From: Citrifermentans bremense
Lineage (GTDB): Bacteria > Desulfobacterota > Desulfuromonadia > Geobacterales > Geobacteraceae
DNA length: 64,000 bases
NCBI RefSeq assembly: GCF_014218275.1
Contig: NZ_AP023213.1
Location: 2,830,001 to 2,894,000 of the forward strand
Reading direction: 5' to 3'
The position numbers and the translations under genes were made by a program. Below are positions 49,971 through 59,013 of the stretch, in pieces. The notes below the pieces were generated by a model, which saw only the letters and a list, made by a program, of their open reading frames with translations, was not told the DNA's origin and searched no databases. Numbering within the stretch: the first letter of the stretch is position 1; every line of letters begins with the position of its first letter.

Positions 49971-50522
49971 GTGAACGAAATGCTCAATTCCGCAGATAAA
50001 AAACTCCTTTTGCACCTAGCCAGGGAAGCCGTGACTTCCGCCGTCGAAACCGGGAAGGTGAAAGTCCAGCAGGTGACCGAGGCGCACCTGCAGGAACCCA
50101 AAGGGTGCTTCGTCACCATCAAGCGGCAGGGGGCGCTCAGGGGGTGCATCGGCAACTTCAACTCGGAGCAGCCGCTCTACCTGCTGGTGCAGGAGATGGC
50201 AGCATCGGCCGCCACCAGGGACCCACGCTTCTACCCCATGAAGCAAGAGGACCTGGCCGACTTCGAGCTGGAGATATCGGTGCTCTCGCCGCTGCAAAAG
50301 ATCGAGACCCCCGAGGAGGTCGTAGTGGGAAGACATGGCCTGTACCTGGAGAAAAACTTCTCGCGCGGCGTGCTGCTGCCGCAGGTGGCAGTCGAGCACG
50401 GCTGGGACCGGGAGACCTTCCTGAGCCAGACAGCGCTCAAGGCGGGGCTTAAGAAGGAGGATTGGAAAGAGGGGGCGGATCTCTACGTCTTCACCGCGCA
50501 GATCCTCGCGGAGCGTCACTAA
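49971..50522 (+). CDS. AMMECR1 domain protein (AmmeMemoRadiSam system protein A type)
   Basis: A 183-residue protein of the AMMECR1 family. The family hallmark is present as LRGCIGNF (about 56-63). FYPMKQEDLADFELEISVLSP and GVLLPQVAVEHGWDRETFL follow. In many prokaryotes it is encoded with a Memo-like protein and a radical SAM enzyme; neither is next to it here. GTG start at 49971 follows AAGGGGGG; an ATG at 49980 is possible. Biochemical role unknown. Confidence 0.87.
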   Translation: MNEMLNSADKKLLLHLAREAVTSAVETGKVKVQQVTEAHLQEPKGCFVTIKRQGALRGCIGNFNSEQPLYLLVQEMAASAATRDPRFYPMKQEDLADFELEISVLSPLQKIETPEEVVVGRHGLYLEKNFSRGVLLPQVAVEHGWDRETFLSQTALKAGLKKEDWKEGADLYVFTAQILAERH

Positions 50523-50526
50523 AGGC

Positions 50527-50592
50527 AAGTCCCCCCTCCCCCAGCGGGAGGGGGGAAGCGGGTGGGAGAAGGCGCCATCACCGGAGGGGGCT
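50527..50592. repeat. GC-rich palindromic repeat
   Basis: CCCCCCTCCCCCAGCGGGAGGGGGG is a near-perfect palindrome just after the AMMECR1 stop; a second unit GGAGGGGG follows. It could also weaken transcription beyond the gene. Confidence 0.5.
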
Positions 50593-50650
50593 AAAACCCG
50601 GGAAGAGCCTTTCCAAGGCGGGGCATCCTTGTCATTACTATATTAGATAC

Positions 50651-50685
50651 AAAAAAAGGGGGCGCCATGAGCGCCCCCTTTTTTG
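50651..50685. terminator. bidirectional rho-independent terminator between AMMECR1 and gltA
   Basis: AAAAGGGGGCGC pairs with GCGCCCCCTTTT around CATGA; A-run on one side, T-run on the other. It serves the convergent AMMECR1 and gltA genes. Confidence 0.9.
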
Positions 50686-50702
50686 TTTCTGCAGCTTCCT
50701 GC

Positions 50703-52028
50703 TTACATCTTCCTGCCGCCCTCGGCAGCCCACTTCTCGAGCATGTCGGTGGTGACGGACTTCGGACGCTCGATGGCGTAGCCCAAGCCGCGGTCCCAGG
50801 TGATGTTCGCCATGCAGCCCAGGGCGCGCCCCACACCGAAGAGAACGGTGTAGAAGTCCCACTCCTTGAGGCCGTAGTACCACTGGATGACGCCGGACTG
50901 CGCGTCGACGTTCGGCCAGGGGTTCTTGGTCTTGCCGTGCTCGGTGAGGACGCCCGGTGCGGTCTCGAAGATCATTGCGACCAGCTTGAACAGCGGATCG
51001 TCCTTGAGGCCCGGGGTCTTGAGGCAGAACTCGCGCTGCGCGGTGTAGCGCGGGTCGGTCTTCCTGAGAACGGCGTGGCCGTAGCCCGGAACGACCTGGC
51101 CTGCGTTGAGGGTATCCCAGAGAGCCTTGGTGACGTTCTCTTTGGTCGGCTCTGCGCCGTTGAGCTTCTTCTGGAACTCCATGATCCAGCCGAGAACTTC
51201 CTGGTTGGCCAGGCCGTGCAGCGGGCCTGCCAGGCCGTTGAGGCCTGCGGAGTAAGCGTAGTACGGGTCGGAGAGAGCGGAGTGCACCAGGTGAGTGGTG
51301 TGAGCCGAGACGTTGCCGGACTCGTGGTCGGAGTGGAGGATGAAGTACATCCTTGCCACGTCCTTGTACTGCTCGCTCTGGCCGATCATGTGGGCGAAGT
51401 TAGCGCCCATGTCGAGCTTCGGATCGATGCTGATCTGCTTGTCGCCGCGGTATTTGAGGTTGTAGATGAATGCGGCGAGAACCGGGATACGGGCGACGAT
51501 GTCGCTTGCGTCCTCGTAGACGTACTCCCAGGCGTCCATCTTGTTGAACTTGCCGCCGCTGTAGAACGCAGCGAACTTGGAGTCTTTCTGCATCGCCATG
51601 ATACCGACGGAGAGCATGACCATCGGGTGGCTCTCTTTCGGCAGCGCGCGGACTGCGGCGTAGACGTACTCGGGAACGACCTGACGGGTCTTGAACTCGG
51701 CCTCAACTGCTGCGACCTGAGCCGGGGTCGGGACTTCGCCGGTCAAAAGGAAGTACCAGAAAGACTCGACGGTCGGATACTCGGAGCCGGCAGCTTTGGG
51801 CAGCGCTTCGAAGGTCTCCGGGATGGTCTTGCCGCGGAAACGGATACCTTCCTGCGGGTCGAGGTAGGAGATGTCGGTGACCAGCGACCTGATGTCGCGG
51901 GCGCCGCCGATGCACTGACCGATGTCCACCTTGTCGATGACCACCGAGCCGAACTCTTTGGTCAGGCGGGTGATACGGGGACGGTGGGCTTGGATCTTCT
52001 CAAACAATTTCTCTTTTAATTGCGTCAT
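50703..52028 (-). CDS. gltA: citrate synthase, eukaryote-like type
   Basis: A 441-residue enzyme that condenses acetyl-CoA with oxaloacetate at the entry to the TCA cycle. YLDPQEGIRFRGKTIPE (about 55-71), GLAGPLHGLANQEVL, the catalytic-His segment VPGYGHAVLRKTDPR and HSDHESGNVSAHT resemble mitochondrial citrate synthases. Geobacteraceae are known to have this eukaryote-like form. AAGGAGA precedes the ATG at 52028. Promoter and operator-like palindrome lie 120-170 bases upstream. Confidence 0.96.
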   Translation of the reverse strand: MTQLKEKLFEKIQAHRPRITRLTKEFGSVVIDKVDIGQCIGGARDIRSLVTDISYLDPQEGIRFRGKTIPETFEALPKAAGSEYPTVESFWYFLLTGEVPTPAQVAAVEAEFKTRQVVPEYVYAAVRALPKESHPMVMLSVGIMAMQKDSKFAAFYSGGKFNKMDAWEYVYEDASDIVARIPVLAAFIYNLKYRGDKQISIDPKLDMGANFAHMIGQSEQYKDVARMYFILHSDHESGNVSAHTTHLVHSALSDPYYAYSAGLNGLAGPLHGLANQEVLGWIMEFQKKLNGAEPTKENVTKALWDTLNAGQVVPGYGHAVLRKTDPRYTAQREFCLKTPGLKDDPLFKLVAMIFETAPGVLTEHGKTKNPWPNVDAQSGVIQWYYGLKEWDFYTVLFGVGRALGCMANITWDRGLGYAIERPKSVTTDMLEKWAAEGGRKM

Positions 52029-52144
52029 GTGCCAGATCTCCTTTTCTGTTGGGGTTGAGGTACACAATCTTTGAATTAAAACGATCGAATCGCCCGCTGA
52101 CACCGTGCCGGTCGAATGAAACCTCGGCCGGATGCGCTCGGAAG

Positions 52145-52200
52145 GTATACTGTATACAAAGAGTTTTCAAATGTATACCAAAGCCAACCGCCAATTTCAA
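52145..52200 (-). promoter_or_regulatory. gltA promoter and GTATAC palindromic operator
   Basis: Minus-strand TTGAAA (52195-52200), 17-base spacer, TATACA (52172-52177). Just downstream of the expected start is GTATACTGTATAC (52145-52157), a 13-base palindrome of two GTATAC units; a third GTATAC (52173-52178) overlaps the -10. A repressor site is likely. In Geobacter sulfurreducens HgtR represses gltA; whether this is its site is inference. Confidence 0.6.
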
Positions 52201-52245
52201 TACAAAAAATCCTGTTTTACTATTTTGCATACATTTTAATTGAAG

Positions 52246-53439
52246 TCAGAGCAGCACCAGCTCCTGTCTGGAGAAGGTCAGCCTCTTAAGTCCCTGTTCC
52301 GAGAGATAAAAGGAGTTTTCTATGCCGACGGCCCCTTCCCCGGGAAACACCAGTTTCGGCTCGAAGGCAAACGCCATCCCGACCTGGAGCGTCTCCGCTT
52401 CGAAGCCGCGGGCGATGAAGGGGTACTCGTCGATCTCTACGCCGAGCCCGTGGCCGATGAAGGGGACCTGGCTTCCGGGTGTCCCCATGAAGTTGTCCGC
52501 GTACCCCATTTCGCGGGCAAGATCGAGGCAGGCGTGGTAGATCCCCCCCCAGCTCCCTCCAACCTCGGCCATCTGCACCATCAGTTCCTCTATGCGCAGC
52601 ATGTCTTCATACCCGCGCCGCATCCGGTCGGAGACGGAGCCCAGGGCGAAGACCCTGGTCTGGTCCACCAGGTAACCGTCGAAGCAGCTGGCGAAGTCGA
52701 CCACGACCGGCTCGCCGCGCCGGATCCTGTTGTAGCTTGCCCCGTGGCCGAAGGCGGGGGTAAGTCCCATACCCCCAAGGGGGGTGTTGCTCGCGGCGGG
52801 CGCCGCGGCATCAGGACCGGCCAAGACCTGGAAACCGCCCACCTCGCCGTTGAAGGCCCGCATGCGCACGTACCCCTGGTGCCCCTCCAGGCGCGAAAAG
52901 CGCTCAAGTTCCGCGGCAAGCTCCACCTCGCAGATCCCCTCGCGGATGTACTCGGCCGCCTTCTTGTACACCTTGTCCGCCTGGTTGCCGGCGTCCTGCA
53001 TGATATGGATCTCGTAATGCGACTTCACCATGCGCACCCGGCGGATCAGGGGCGAGGCGTCGACCAGTTCGGCCTCGGGGTAGAGGGCGCGGTATTTCAG
53101 GTAGAGGTTGACCGGGAGGACGTCGAGCTCGAGTCCGAGCCTTTTCGGGGCTTTGTGACCGTGGTCCGATACCAGGCCTGGGAGGTCGTTCAGGGAGGGT
53201 GCAGGAAACACTTCGGCCAGCGCGCTTTCCATGCGGGCCCGGAGGTAGTTCCTGCGTACAAGGTACAAGGGGCGGCCGGAGACGGGAACGTAGAGGTTCC
53301 CCGCCTGCGCCGTGCCGGTGAAATAGAAGAGGTCCGCATTCTGGACCATGATGACCGCGTCGAGTCCCGCGCCGGCCATCTCGCTTTGCAGCTTTCTGTA
53401 GCGGTACTCCAGCTCGTTTTTTGGCGTCAGCCGCATCAC
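52246..53439 (-). CDS. M24 family metallopeptidase (Xaa-Pro peptidase-like)
   Basis: A 397-residue creatinase/prolidase-type protein. The N-terminal creatinase-like domain (about 1-150) precedes the pita-bread domain. Metal ligands: two Asp in VDFASCFDGYLVDQTR, His in IGHGLGVEIDE, Glu in FAFEPKLVFPG and in IENSF. Probably cytoplasmic cleavage of N-terminal residues before Pro; the true substrate is unknown. A TTGACG/TTATCT promoter is upstream. Confidence 0.9.
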   Translation of the reverse strand: MMRLTPKNELEYRYRKLQSEMAGAGLDAVIMVQNADLFYFTGTAQAGNLYVPVSGRPLYLVRRNYLRARMESALAEVFPAPSLNDLPGLVSDHGHKAPKRLGLELDVLPVNLYLKYRALYPEAELVDASPLIRRVRMVKSHYEIHIMQDAGNQADKVYKKAAEYIREGICEVELAAELERFSRLEGHQGYVRMRAFNGEVGGFQVLAGPDAAAPAASNTPLGGMGLTPAFGHGASYNRIRRGEPVVVDFASCFDGYLVDQTRVFALGSVSDRMRRGYEDMLRIEELMVQMAEVGGSWGGIYHACLDLAREMGYADNFMGTPGSQVPFIGHGLGVEIDEYPFIARGFEAETLQVGMAFAFEPKLVFPGEGAVGIENSFYLSEQGLKRLTFSRQELVLL

Positions 53440-53483
53440 TTCCTCCTTCTCCTTTCCATGATGTTCATGAAAAGGAGAAGGAA

Positions 53484-53511
53484 AGATAACTCACAAAGCC
53501 CCCGCCGTCAA
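53484..53511 (-). promoter_or_regulatory. putative promoter of the M24 peptidase gene
   Basis: Minus-strand TTGACG (53506-53511), 16-base spacer, TTATCT (53484-53489). Confidence 0.4.
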
Positions 53512-53558
53512 CAGATGGCCAGTGATACCGGGAGGTTATTGGTTCGACGCCCCGTTTT

Positions 53559-55208
53559 TCACTGGTTTTCCTCAAGTTGCAGTTCCCGTATCGCCATTTC
53601 CCGCAGCTTGAACTTCTGGATCTTGCCGCTGGCGGTCATCGGGTAGGAATCGACGAAGCGGACGTACTTCGGGATCTTGTAGTTGGCGATCCGGCCGCGG
53701 CAGAACTCCTTTACCTCCGCCTCGGTCATCTCGCTCCCCTGTTTCAGGACGATGGCCGCCATCACCTGCTCGCCGTACTTGCGGTCCGGCACCCCGTAGA
53801 CCTGGACGTCCGAGATCTTCGGGTGGGTGTAGAGGAATTCCTCGATCTCGCGCGGGTAGATGTTCTCGCCGCCGCGGATGATCATGTTCTTGATCCTGCC
53901 GGTGATCTTGCAGTAGCCGTTTTCGTCCATGACGGCCAGGTCGCCTGTGTGCAGCCAGCCGTCGGCGTCGATCGCCTTGGAGGTCTCCTCGGGCATCTTG
54001 TAGTACCCCTTCATCACCAGGTAGCCGCGGGTGCAAAGCTCCCCCTGCTTCCCCGGCGGGAGCTCCTGCCCGCTTTCGATATCCACGATCTTCAGTTCCA
54101 CGTTGGGGAGCACCCTACCCACGGTGGAGACCTTGAGCTCGATGGGGTCGTCGGTGCGGGTCTGGGTGATGACCGGCGAGGACTCGGTCTGGCCGTAGGC
54201 GATGGTGATCTCGCTGGCGTGCATGTCCCGGATCACCCGGCGCATCACCTCGATGGGGCAGTTGGAGCCGGCCATGATCCCGGTCCGAAGCGAGGTGAGG
54301 TCGAACTCGGAGAAGCGGGGGTGTTCGAGCTCGGCGATGAACATGGTGGGAACCCCGTGCAGCGCGGTGCAGCGCTCCTTTTCCACCGCCTGGAGCACCT
54401 TCAAAGGATCGAAGATCTCGACGGGGACCATGGTGGAGCCGTGGGTGACGCAGGCCATGACGGCTAAGACGCAGCCGAAGCAGTGGAAGAAGGGAACCGG
54501 GATGCAGAGCCGGTCCTTCTCGGTGAAGCGCATGCACTCGCCGATGTTGAAGCCGTTGTTCACGATGTTGTGGTGGGTCAGCATCACCCCTTTCGGGAAG
54601 CCGGTGGTGCCGGAGGTGTACTGCATGTTGATCACGTCGTGCACCGAGAGGGTCTTTTCCACCGCGGCAAGCTCCGCGTCCGGGACCTCGCGGCCTAGTT
54701 CCACGATGCTCTCGAAGTTGATGGTCCCGGCGGGGGCGCCTTCCTCCAGGAAGACCACGTGCTTCAAAAACGGCAGCGCCGCGCTTTTGAGCTTTCCCGG
54801 CTCGCTTTGGGCAAGCTCCGGCACCACGTCGGCCAGGGTCTGGATGTAGTCGGTGTCCTTGAACCCCTGCACCAGGAACAGGAAGCTGGAATCGGACTGC
54901 TTCATGATGTACTCGAGCTCCGCCGACTTGTAGCTCGTGTTGACGGTGACGAGGACGGCCCCGATCTTCGCGCTGGCGAACTGCAAAAGGATCCATTCGG
55001 GAACGTTGTAGGCCCAGATGGCGAGATGGTCCCCCTTCTTCACCCCCATGCGCAAAAGCCCCTTGGCAATCTGCCGGCAGCGCTCGTTGAACTCGCGATA
55101 GCTGTAGCGCAATCCCCTTTCCACGTAGATCAGCGCCTCATTGTCGGGGAACTTCCCCGCAATGTCGTCCAGCAACGCCCCGACCGTCAACTCTATCTGT
55201 TGCGACAT
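53559..55208 (-). CDS. AMP-binding acyl-CoA synthetase
   Basis: A 549-residue adenylate-forming ligase. P-loop-like [16 protein letters not shown] (about 182-197), A5-type YGQTESSPV, and the hinge and C-terminal core [21 protein letters not shown], with the catalytic Lys in [11 protein letters not shown]. Resembles FadD/YngI-type medium- to long-chain fatty-acyl-CoA synthetases; substrate length cannot be read. GGAGGGTTTCCC precedes the ATG at 55208. Has a clear promoter. Confidence 0.92.
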   Translation of the reverse strand: MSQQIELTVGALLDDIAGKFPDNEALIYVERGLRYSYREFNERCRQIAKGLLRMGVKKGDHLAIWAYNVPEWILLQFASAKIGAVLVTVNTSYKSAELEYIMKQSDSSFLFLVQGFKDTDYIQTLADVVPELAQSEPGKLKSAALPFLKHVVFLEEGAPAGTINFESIVELGREVPDAELAAVEKTLSVHDVINMQYTSGTTGFPKGVMLTHHNIVNNGFNIGECMRFTEKDRLCIPVPFFHCFGCVLAVMACVTHGSTMVPVEIFDPLKVLQAVEKERCTALHGVPTMFIAELEHPRFSEFDLTSLRTGIMAGSNCPIEVMRRVIRDMHASEITIAYGQTESSPVITQTRTDDPIELKVSTVGRVLPNVELKIVDIESGQELPPGKQGELCTRGYLVMKGYYKMPEETSKAIDADGWLHTGDLAVMDENGYCKITGRIKNMIIRGGENIYPREIEEFLYTHPKISDVQVYGVPDRKYGEQVMAAIVLKQGSEMTEAEVKEFCRGRIANYKIPKYVRFVDSYPMTASGKIQKFKLREMAIRELQLEENQ

Positions 55209-55848
55209 GGGAAACCCTCCTTGTAACCTTGCGGCACACCTCATCAGGAAATCAAGTTCCTGTAATAAAAAGGTTTTACCAATTAACACAGCGTCTACGG
55301 CATGTCAAGACATAGAATGGGGGCAGCCCCCGCGGAAAGGCGGGCGCCATCTCCGGCCAGGCCGGGACCCTTTATCCGCGAGCCGCAGAAAAAGCTTGAC
55401 AGAATTTCCCGCGGCCACGACCCACTTTACGCTAAGCAGCTGAAATCATTAAGGCAGTGTTTGCAACAGCGTTACATTTTCGCTGTCTATTTTTTAGGCA
55501 ATCTGCAGATGCTGGCAATTTGAAAACATTTTTCCCGTCTCTCCACCCCTTTTCCACAGCGCTATCCACAAACGATGTGGACGCCAGGCGGCTCACCCAC
55601 TTTCTTGCAGTCAAACCGGCGACTTGGATCAAAAAAGGGCGCTGCCGGCGCTCCCGCGGCAGGGGACCATGACGTATACGGTGTTCGAAACCCCGCCCCG
55701 GCAGTGCGACCGGCGGGTCGTTAAGGAAGGGTACTCTGATAACCTGCGGGAGTTCATTTCGGTGAGGTCCGGATACTCACGGCCACAAAATCCCAGGGTG
55801 GGGAAAAACGCGCGGGACTGCGCCTGGAGAAGCGGGGGGAGGGAGTTT
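55209..55848. other. 640-base intergenic region without a recognisable gene
   Basis: Apart from the acyl-CoA synthetase promoter at its left end I see no gene, repeat or strong hairpin. Short frames within it lack family resemblance. It is the largest non-coding gap in the window and includes TTTTCCACA and CTATCCACA near 55550-55570, chance-level DnaA-box-like words. Confidence 0.55.
55280..55308 (-). promoter_or_regulatory. promoter of the acyl-CoA synthetase gene
   Basis: Minus-strand TTGACA (55303-55308), 17-base spacer, TAATTG (55280-55285), 72 bases upstream of the ATG. Confidence 0.55.
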
Positions 55849-56814
55849 TTACAGCACCCCGTTCACCACGTTCTGCGGTTTGCCCGAGAGGAAGGAGGCT
55901 ATGTTGGCGGCGGTCACCGCCATGAGCCTGCGCCGGGCGGATAAAGTGGCCCAGGCTACATGCGGGGTGATGATGCAGTTTCTTGCGGTAAGGAGCGGGC
56001 TGTCCGCAGGTATCGGTTCGCTCGCGGCGACGTCGACCGCGGCGCCGGCGATGCTCCCGCTGTTCAGGGCCTCTGCCAGGTCCCGCTCGACGACGAGCCC
56101 GCCGCGCGAGGTGTTGAGAAAAAGCGCGTGCGGCTGCATCAGCGCGAGCATCCTTTGGTTCACCATCCCTTCGTTCTCGGCGCTCAGCGGGCAGTGCAGG
56201 CTCACCACGTCTGCCTCTTTGAAAAGCTCCTCAAGGCCGAGCCAGCGCAAAGAGACCCCCTCGGGCGCCACCCGGCGCCTCGGGTTGTGGGCGAGCACCT
56301 CCATCCCCAGCGCATTGGCGATCTGCGCCACCCTTCCCCCGATCCTCCCCAGCCCTACGATACCGATCTTCCTGCCGCTAAGTTCCGTCAAAGGCTCGCC
56401 CACCAGGGTGAAATCCGGGGAGGAGGACCACTCGCCGCGCGCCACCGCCTCATGATAGCTGGCCACCTTGTTGGTGAGCTCCAAAAGGAGGGCGATGGCG
56501 TGCTGGGCCACCGAATCGCTGCCGTACTCAGGGACGTTGACCACCGGGATACCGAGCTGTGCGCTTTTTTCCAGGTCCACCACGTTGTACCCGGTAGCCA
56601 GGACGCAGATGAGCCTCAGTTCCGGCAGCGCCTCCAGGGAGGCCGCGGTAAGCCGCGTCTTGTTGGTGAGCAGTATCTGCGCCCCGCGGGAGCGCTCCAC
56701 TACGAGCTCCGAAGGGGTGCGGTCGTAGAGCGTCAGCTCGCCTAAGGCCGCCACCTCGTCCCAGGGGTTGTCGCCCGGGTTCAGCGTGTATCCGTCCAGG
56801 ACCACTATCTTCAT
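55849..56814 (-). CDS. D-2-hydroxyacid dehydrogenase
   Basis: A 321-residue NAD-dependent dehydrogenase of the glycerate/hydroxypyruvate-reductase type. Rossmann motif GIVGLGRIGGRV (about 147-158), substrate Arg in LNTSRGGLV, Glu in ASEPIP and catalytic His in ITPHVAWATLSARRR. GGGAGGAGCCC precedes the ATG at 56814. It starts 12 bases after the DUF502 gene, so the two probably form an operon. The substrate may be glycerate or hydroxypyruvate (family-based). Confidence 0.92.
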   Translation of the reverse strand: MKIVVLDGYTLNPGDNPWDEVAALGELTLYDRTPSELVVERSRGAQILLTNKTRLTAASLEALPELRLICVLATGYNVVDLEKSAQLGIPVVNVPEYGSDSVAQHAIALLLELTNKVASYHEAVARGEWSSSPDFTLVGEPLTELSGRKIGIVGLGRIGGRVAQIANALGMEVLAHNPRRRVAPEGVSLRWLGLEELFKEADVVSLHCPLSAENEGMVNQRMLALMQPHALFLNTSRGGLVVERDLAEALNSGSIAGAAVDVAASEPIPADSPLLTARNCIITPHVAWATLSARRRLMAVTAANIASFLSGKPQNVVNGVL

Positions 56815-56825
56815 GGGCTCCTCCC

Positions 56826-57416
56826 TCACTGCACCACGGCACCGCCAGAAACCACGAACTTGACGGCATCCTCAACCGTCATGCCGCAGTCGTGCACCTC
56901 GGCTTCCTTGAAAAAGAGGGCGAAACCCGAGGTCGGGTTGGGCATGGTCGGGACGTACACCACCACGAGCTTCTCCCCCTGGCGCTCCACCTCTGCGGTC
57001 ACGAACCCCACCGCGCGGACCCCGGGTCTGGGCCATTCCACGAACACCGCGCGCCGGTAGGATGATTTCCCCTCCTTGAACACCTGCGTCAACTGCTTGC
57101 TGGAGCCGTAGATGGACTTAACCACGGGGATCCTGGAGAGGAGCTGGTCCCACCACCTGATGATCCTGGTCCCCATGACGTTCGTGGCGAGCGCCCCGGA
57201 AAAGTAGATGACGATGGCGCCGGTCAGCATCCCCAGACCCGGGATGTGGTACGGGTTGTCCAGAAAGACCGACAAAAGCGAGTCGAGATAGGTGCCGAGT
57301 ATGCCGTCGGCGAAGTTGAAGAGGAACTTCAGTATGAATATGGTGATGCCGAGCGGAACCACGACGAAGAGCCCGGTGATGAACCGCCCCTTGAAGTGCC
57401 TGATTATTTTCTCCAT
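56826..57416 (-). CDS. DUF502 family membrane protein
   Basis: A 196-residue protein with two predicted helices: GLFVVVPLGITIFILKFLF (about 15-33) and GMLTGAIVIYFSGALATNVM (about 58-77). VKSIYGSSKQLTQVF and TMPNPTSGFALFF are hallmarks of DUF502, widespread in bacteria and plants with no firm molecular role. GGAGGCGGTA precedes the ATG at 57416. Own promoter. Confidence 0.9.
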   Translation of the reverse strand: MEKIIRHFKGRFITGLFVVVPLGITIFILKFLFNFADGILGTYLDSLLSVFLDNPYHIPGLGMLTGAIVIYFSGALATNVMGTRIIRWWDQLLSRIPVVKSIYGSSKQLTQVFKEGKSSYRRAVFVEWPRPGVRAVGFVTAEVERQGEKLVVVYVPTMPNPTSGFALFFKEAEVHDCGMTVEDAVKFVVSGGAVVQ

Positions 57417-57448
57417 TACCGCCTCCAAAGCTTCGGGTTTGCGTTTGG

Positions 57449-57478
57449 GTTATGCATCAAAAGCAGACGCAATGTCAA
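57449..57478 (-). promoter_or_regulatory. promoter of the DUF502/dehydrogenase pair
   Basis: Minus-strand TTGACA (57473-57478), 18-base spacer, CATAAC (57449-57454), 33 bases upstream of the start codon. Confidence 0.45.
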
Positions 57479-57553
57479 TGGGTTTCCCAACCGGCTCCTC
57501 CAGGTGAGGCGAAGGCTTTGCTCCGGCTCGACTCCCCTTCCCCCCAATAGCAG

Positions 57554-57582
57554 TTGACATCTCCCTCGGCAGAAATTACAGT
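57554..57582 (+). promoter_or_regulatory. promoter of the S41 protease gene
   Basis: TTGACA (57554-57559), 17-base spacer, TACAGT (57577-57582), 48 bases upstream of the ATG. Confidence 0.6.
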
Positions 57583-57630
57583 ATCAGGCTCCCCACTATC
57601 CGCGCGATTTTACAGATAAAGGCTCTACCG

Positions 57631-59013
57631 ATGTCAAAAAAGGTCTTCGCCGCATTTGCAGCACTCTTCCTCCTCCTTTCGCTCGTCTTGATGCTCCCCC
57701 TTTTGGACCGGGAGGAGCGGGCCAAAAGAAGCGAGGCGGAATACCTCGAGATGTTCCGCGAGGTGGTCGGCATCGTCAAGCAAAGCTACGTGGACAAGGT
57801 CGACGACAAGAAGCTCATGGCCGGCGCCATCAACGGCATGCTGGCGGCGCTCGACCCCCACAGCCTCTACCTCCCCGCCACCGACTACACCGAGATGAAG
57901 GTGCACATGGCAGGCGCCTTCGGCGGCCTCGGCATCGAGCTCGAGATGCGCAACGGCAAGCTCATGGTGAACGCCCCCATCGAGGATACCCCCGCCTTCC
58001 GGGCCGGGATCCAGTCCGGCGACCATATATGGACCATCGACGGCAAGCCCACCGCGGACCTTAACATCAACCAGTGCGTGAGCCGGATGCGCGGGACTCC
58101 GGGAACCTCGGTCACCCTCGGCATCCTGCGCGAGGGAAACCCTGCCCCGCTCACTTTCCGCCTGGTGCGCGCCGTCATCAAGACAAAGAGCCTGAAAGGG
58201 AGGCTTTTAGAGCCCGGCTACGGCTACATCCGGATCGCAGAGTTCCAGGAGCGTACCGGCGAAGACTTCGAGAGGGCCTTGAAGACGCTTGCAGCCGACA
58301 ATGGAGGCCCGCTCTCCGGTCTCGTGCTGGACCTGCGCTTCAACCCGGGAGGGCTCGTGGACCAGGCCTACCGCGTCGCCAACCGCTTCATCGGCGAAGG
58401 GCTCTCCTCGGGGGTCATCGTCACCACCAAGGGGCGCGACCCCTCGATGGAGAGAAGCCTCACCGCGACCATCGGCGACAAGGAACCCGGCTACCCCATG
58501 GTCGTGCTCATAAACGGCGGCAGTGCCAGCGCCTCGGAGATCGTCGCCGGCGCGCTGCAGGACCACAAGAGGGCCGTGATCATGGGAACCCAGAGCTTCG
58601 GCAAGGGAAGCGTGCAGTCGGTGATGACCCTGGAGAACGGGGACGGCCTCAAACTCACCACGGCACGCTACTACACCCCCAGCGGGCGCTCCATCCAGGC
58701 CAAGGGGATCACGCCGGACATCGTGGTGGAGTTCGCGAAGCCTGCCTCCAAAGATAAAGAGAAGGAAAAGGGCGCCGGGAAGGAGCCGGAGATCCGCGAG
58801 GAGAACCTTGAGGGGCACATGGGCGAGGCACCGGCGCGCCCGGCGAAGCAGCCCCCCGCCAACCCGCACCACGGCATACCTGCCGCTCCGCAGCAAAAGC
58901 AAAGCGGCAAGGAGGTGAAGGAGCAGGATCTCTTGAAGGGGGACAACCAGCTGGCCCGGGCGCTAGACCTCCTCAGGGGAGTGAACCTCATCAAAGCGAG
59001 CGGCCGGCGTTGA
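57631..59013 (+). CDS. S41 family carboxy-terminal processing peptidase
   Basis: A 460-residue CtpA-type protease, anchored by an N-terminal helix (about 7-25) with its body in the periplasm. A PDZ domain (about 85-165) follows; catalytic Ser is in NGGSASASEIVAGAL and the Lys in GTQSFGKGSVQ. The last 90 residues are charged and Pro-rich and may be disordered. It cleaves C-termini or degrades misfolded envelope proteins in related bacteria. Its stop overlaps the miaA start. Confidence 0.93.
   Translation: MSKKVFAAFAALFLLLSLVLMLPLLDREERAKRSEAEYLEMFREVVGIVKQSYVDKVDDKKLMAGAINGMLAALDPHSLYLPATDYTEMKVHMAGAFGGLGIELEMRNGKLMVNAPIEDTPAFRAGIQSGDHIWTIDGKPTADLNINQCVSRMRGTPGTSVTLGILREGNPAPLTFRLVRAVIKTKSLKGRLLEPGYGYIRIAEFQERTGEDFERALKTLAADNGGPLSGLVLDLRFNPGGLVDQAYRVANRFIGEGLSSGVIVTTKGRDPSMERSLTATIGDKEPGYPMVVLINGGSASASEIVAGALQDHKRAVIMGTQSFGKGSVQSVMTLENGDGLKLTTARYYTPSGRSIQAKGITPDIVVEFAKPASKDKEKEKGAGKEPEIREENLEGHMGEAPARPAKQPPANPHHGIPAAPQQKQSGKEVKEQDLLKGDNQLARALDLLRGVNLIKASGRR

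Noticed and set aside
55545-55575. DnaA-box-like words TTTTCCACA and CTATCCACA suggesting an origin
   Set aside because: Only two imperfect words; no cluster of boxes, AT-rich unwinding region, or dnaA/dnaN/gyrB/parAB genes nearby.
55669-55944. Possible small gene starting ATGACGTATACG with AGGGGA upstream
   Set aside because: It runs nearly 100 bases into the confident 2-hydroxyacid dehydrogenase gene on the other strand and its product resembles nothing known.
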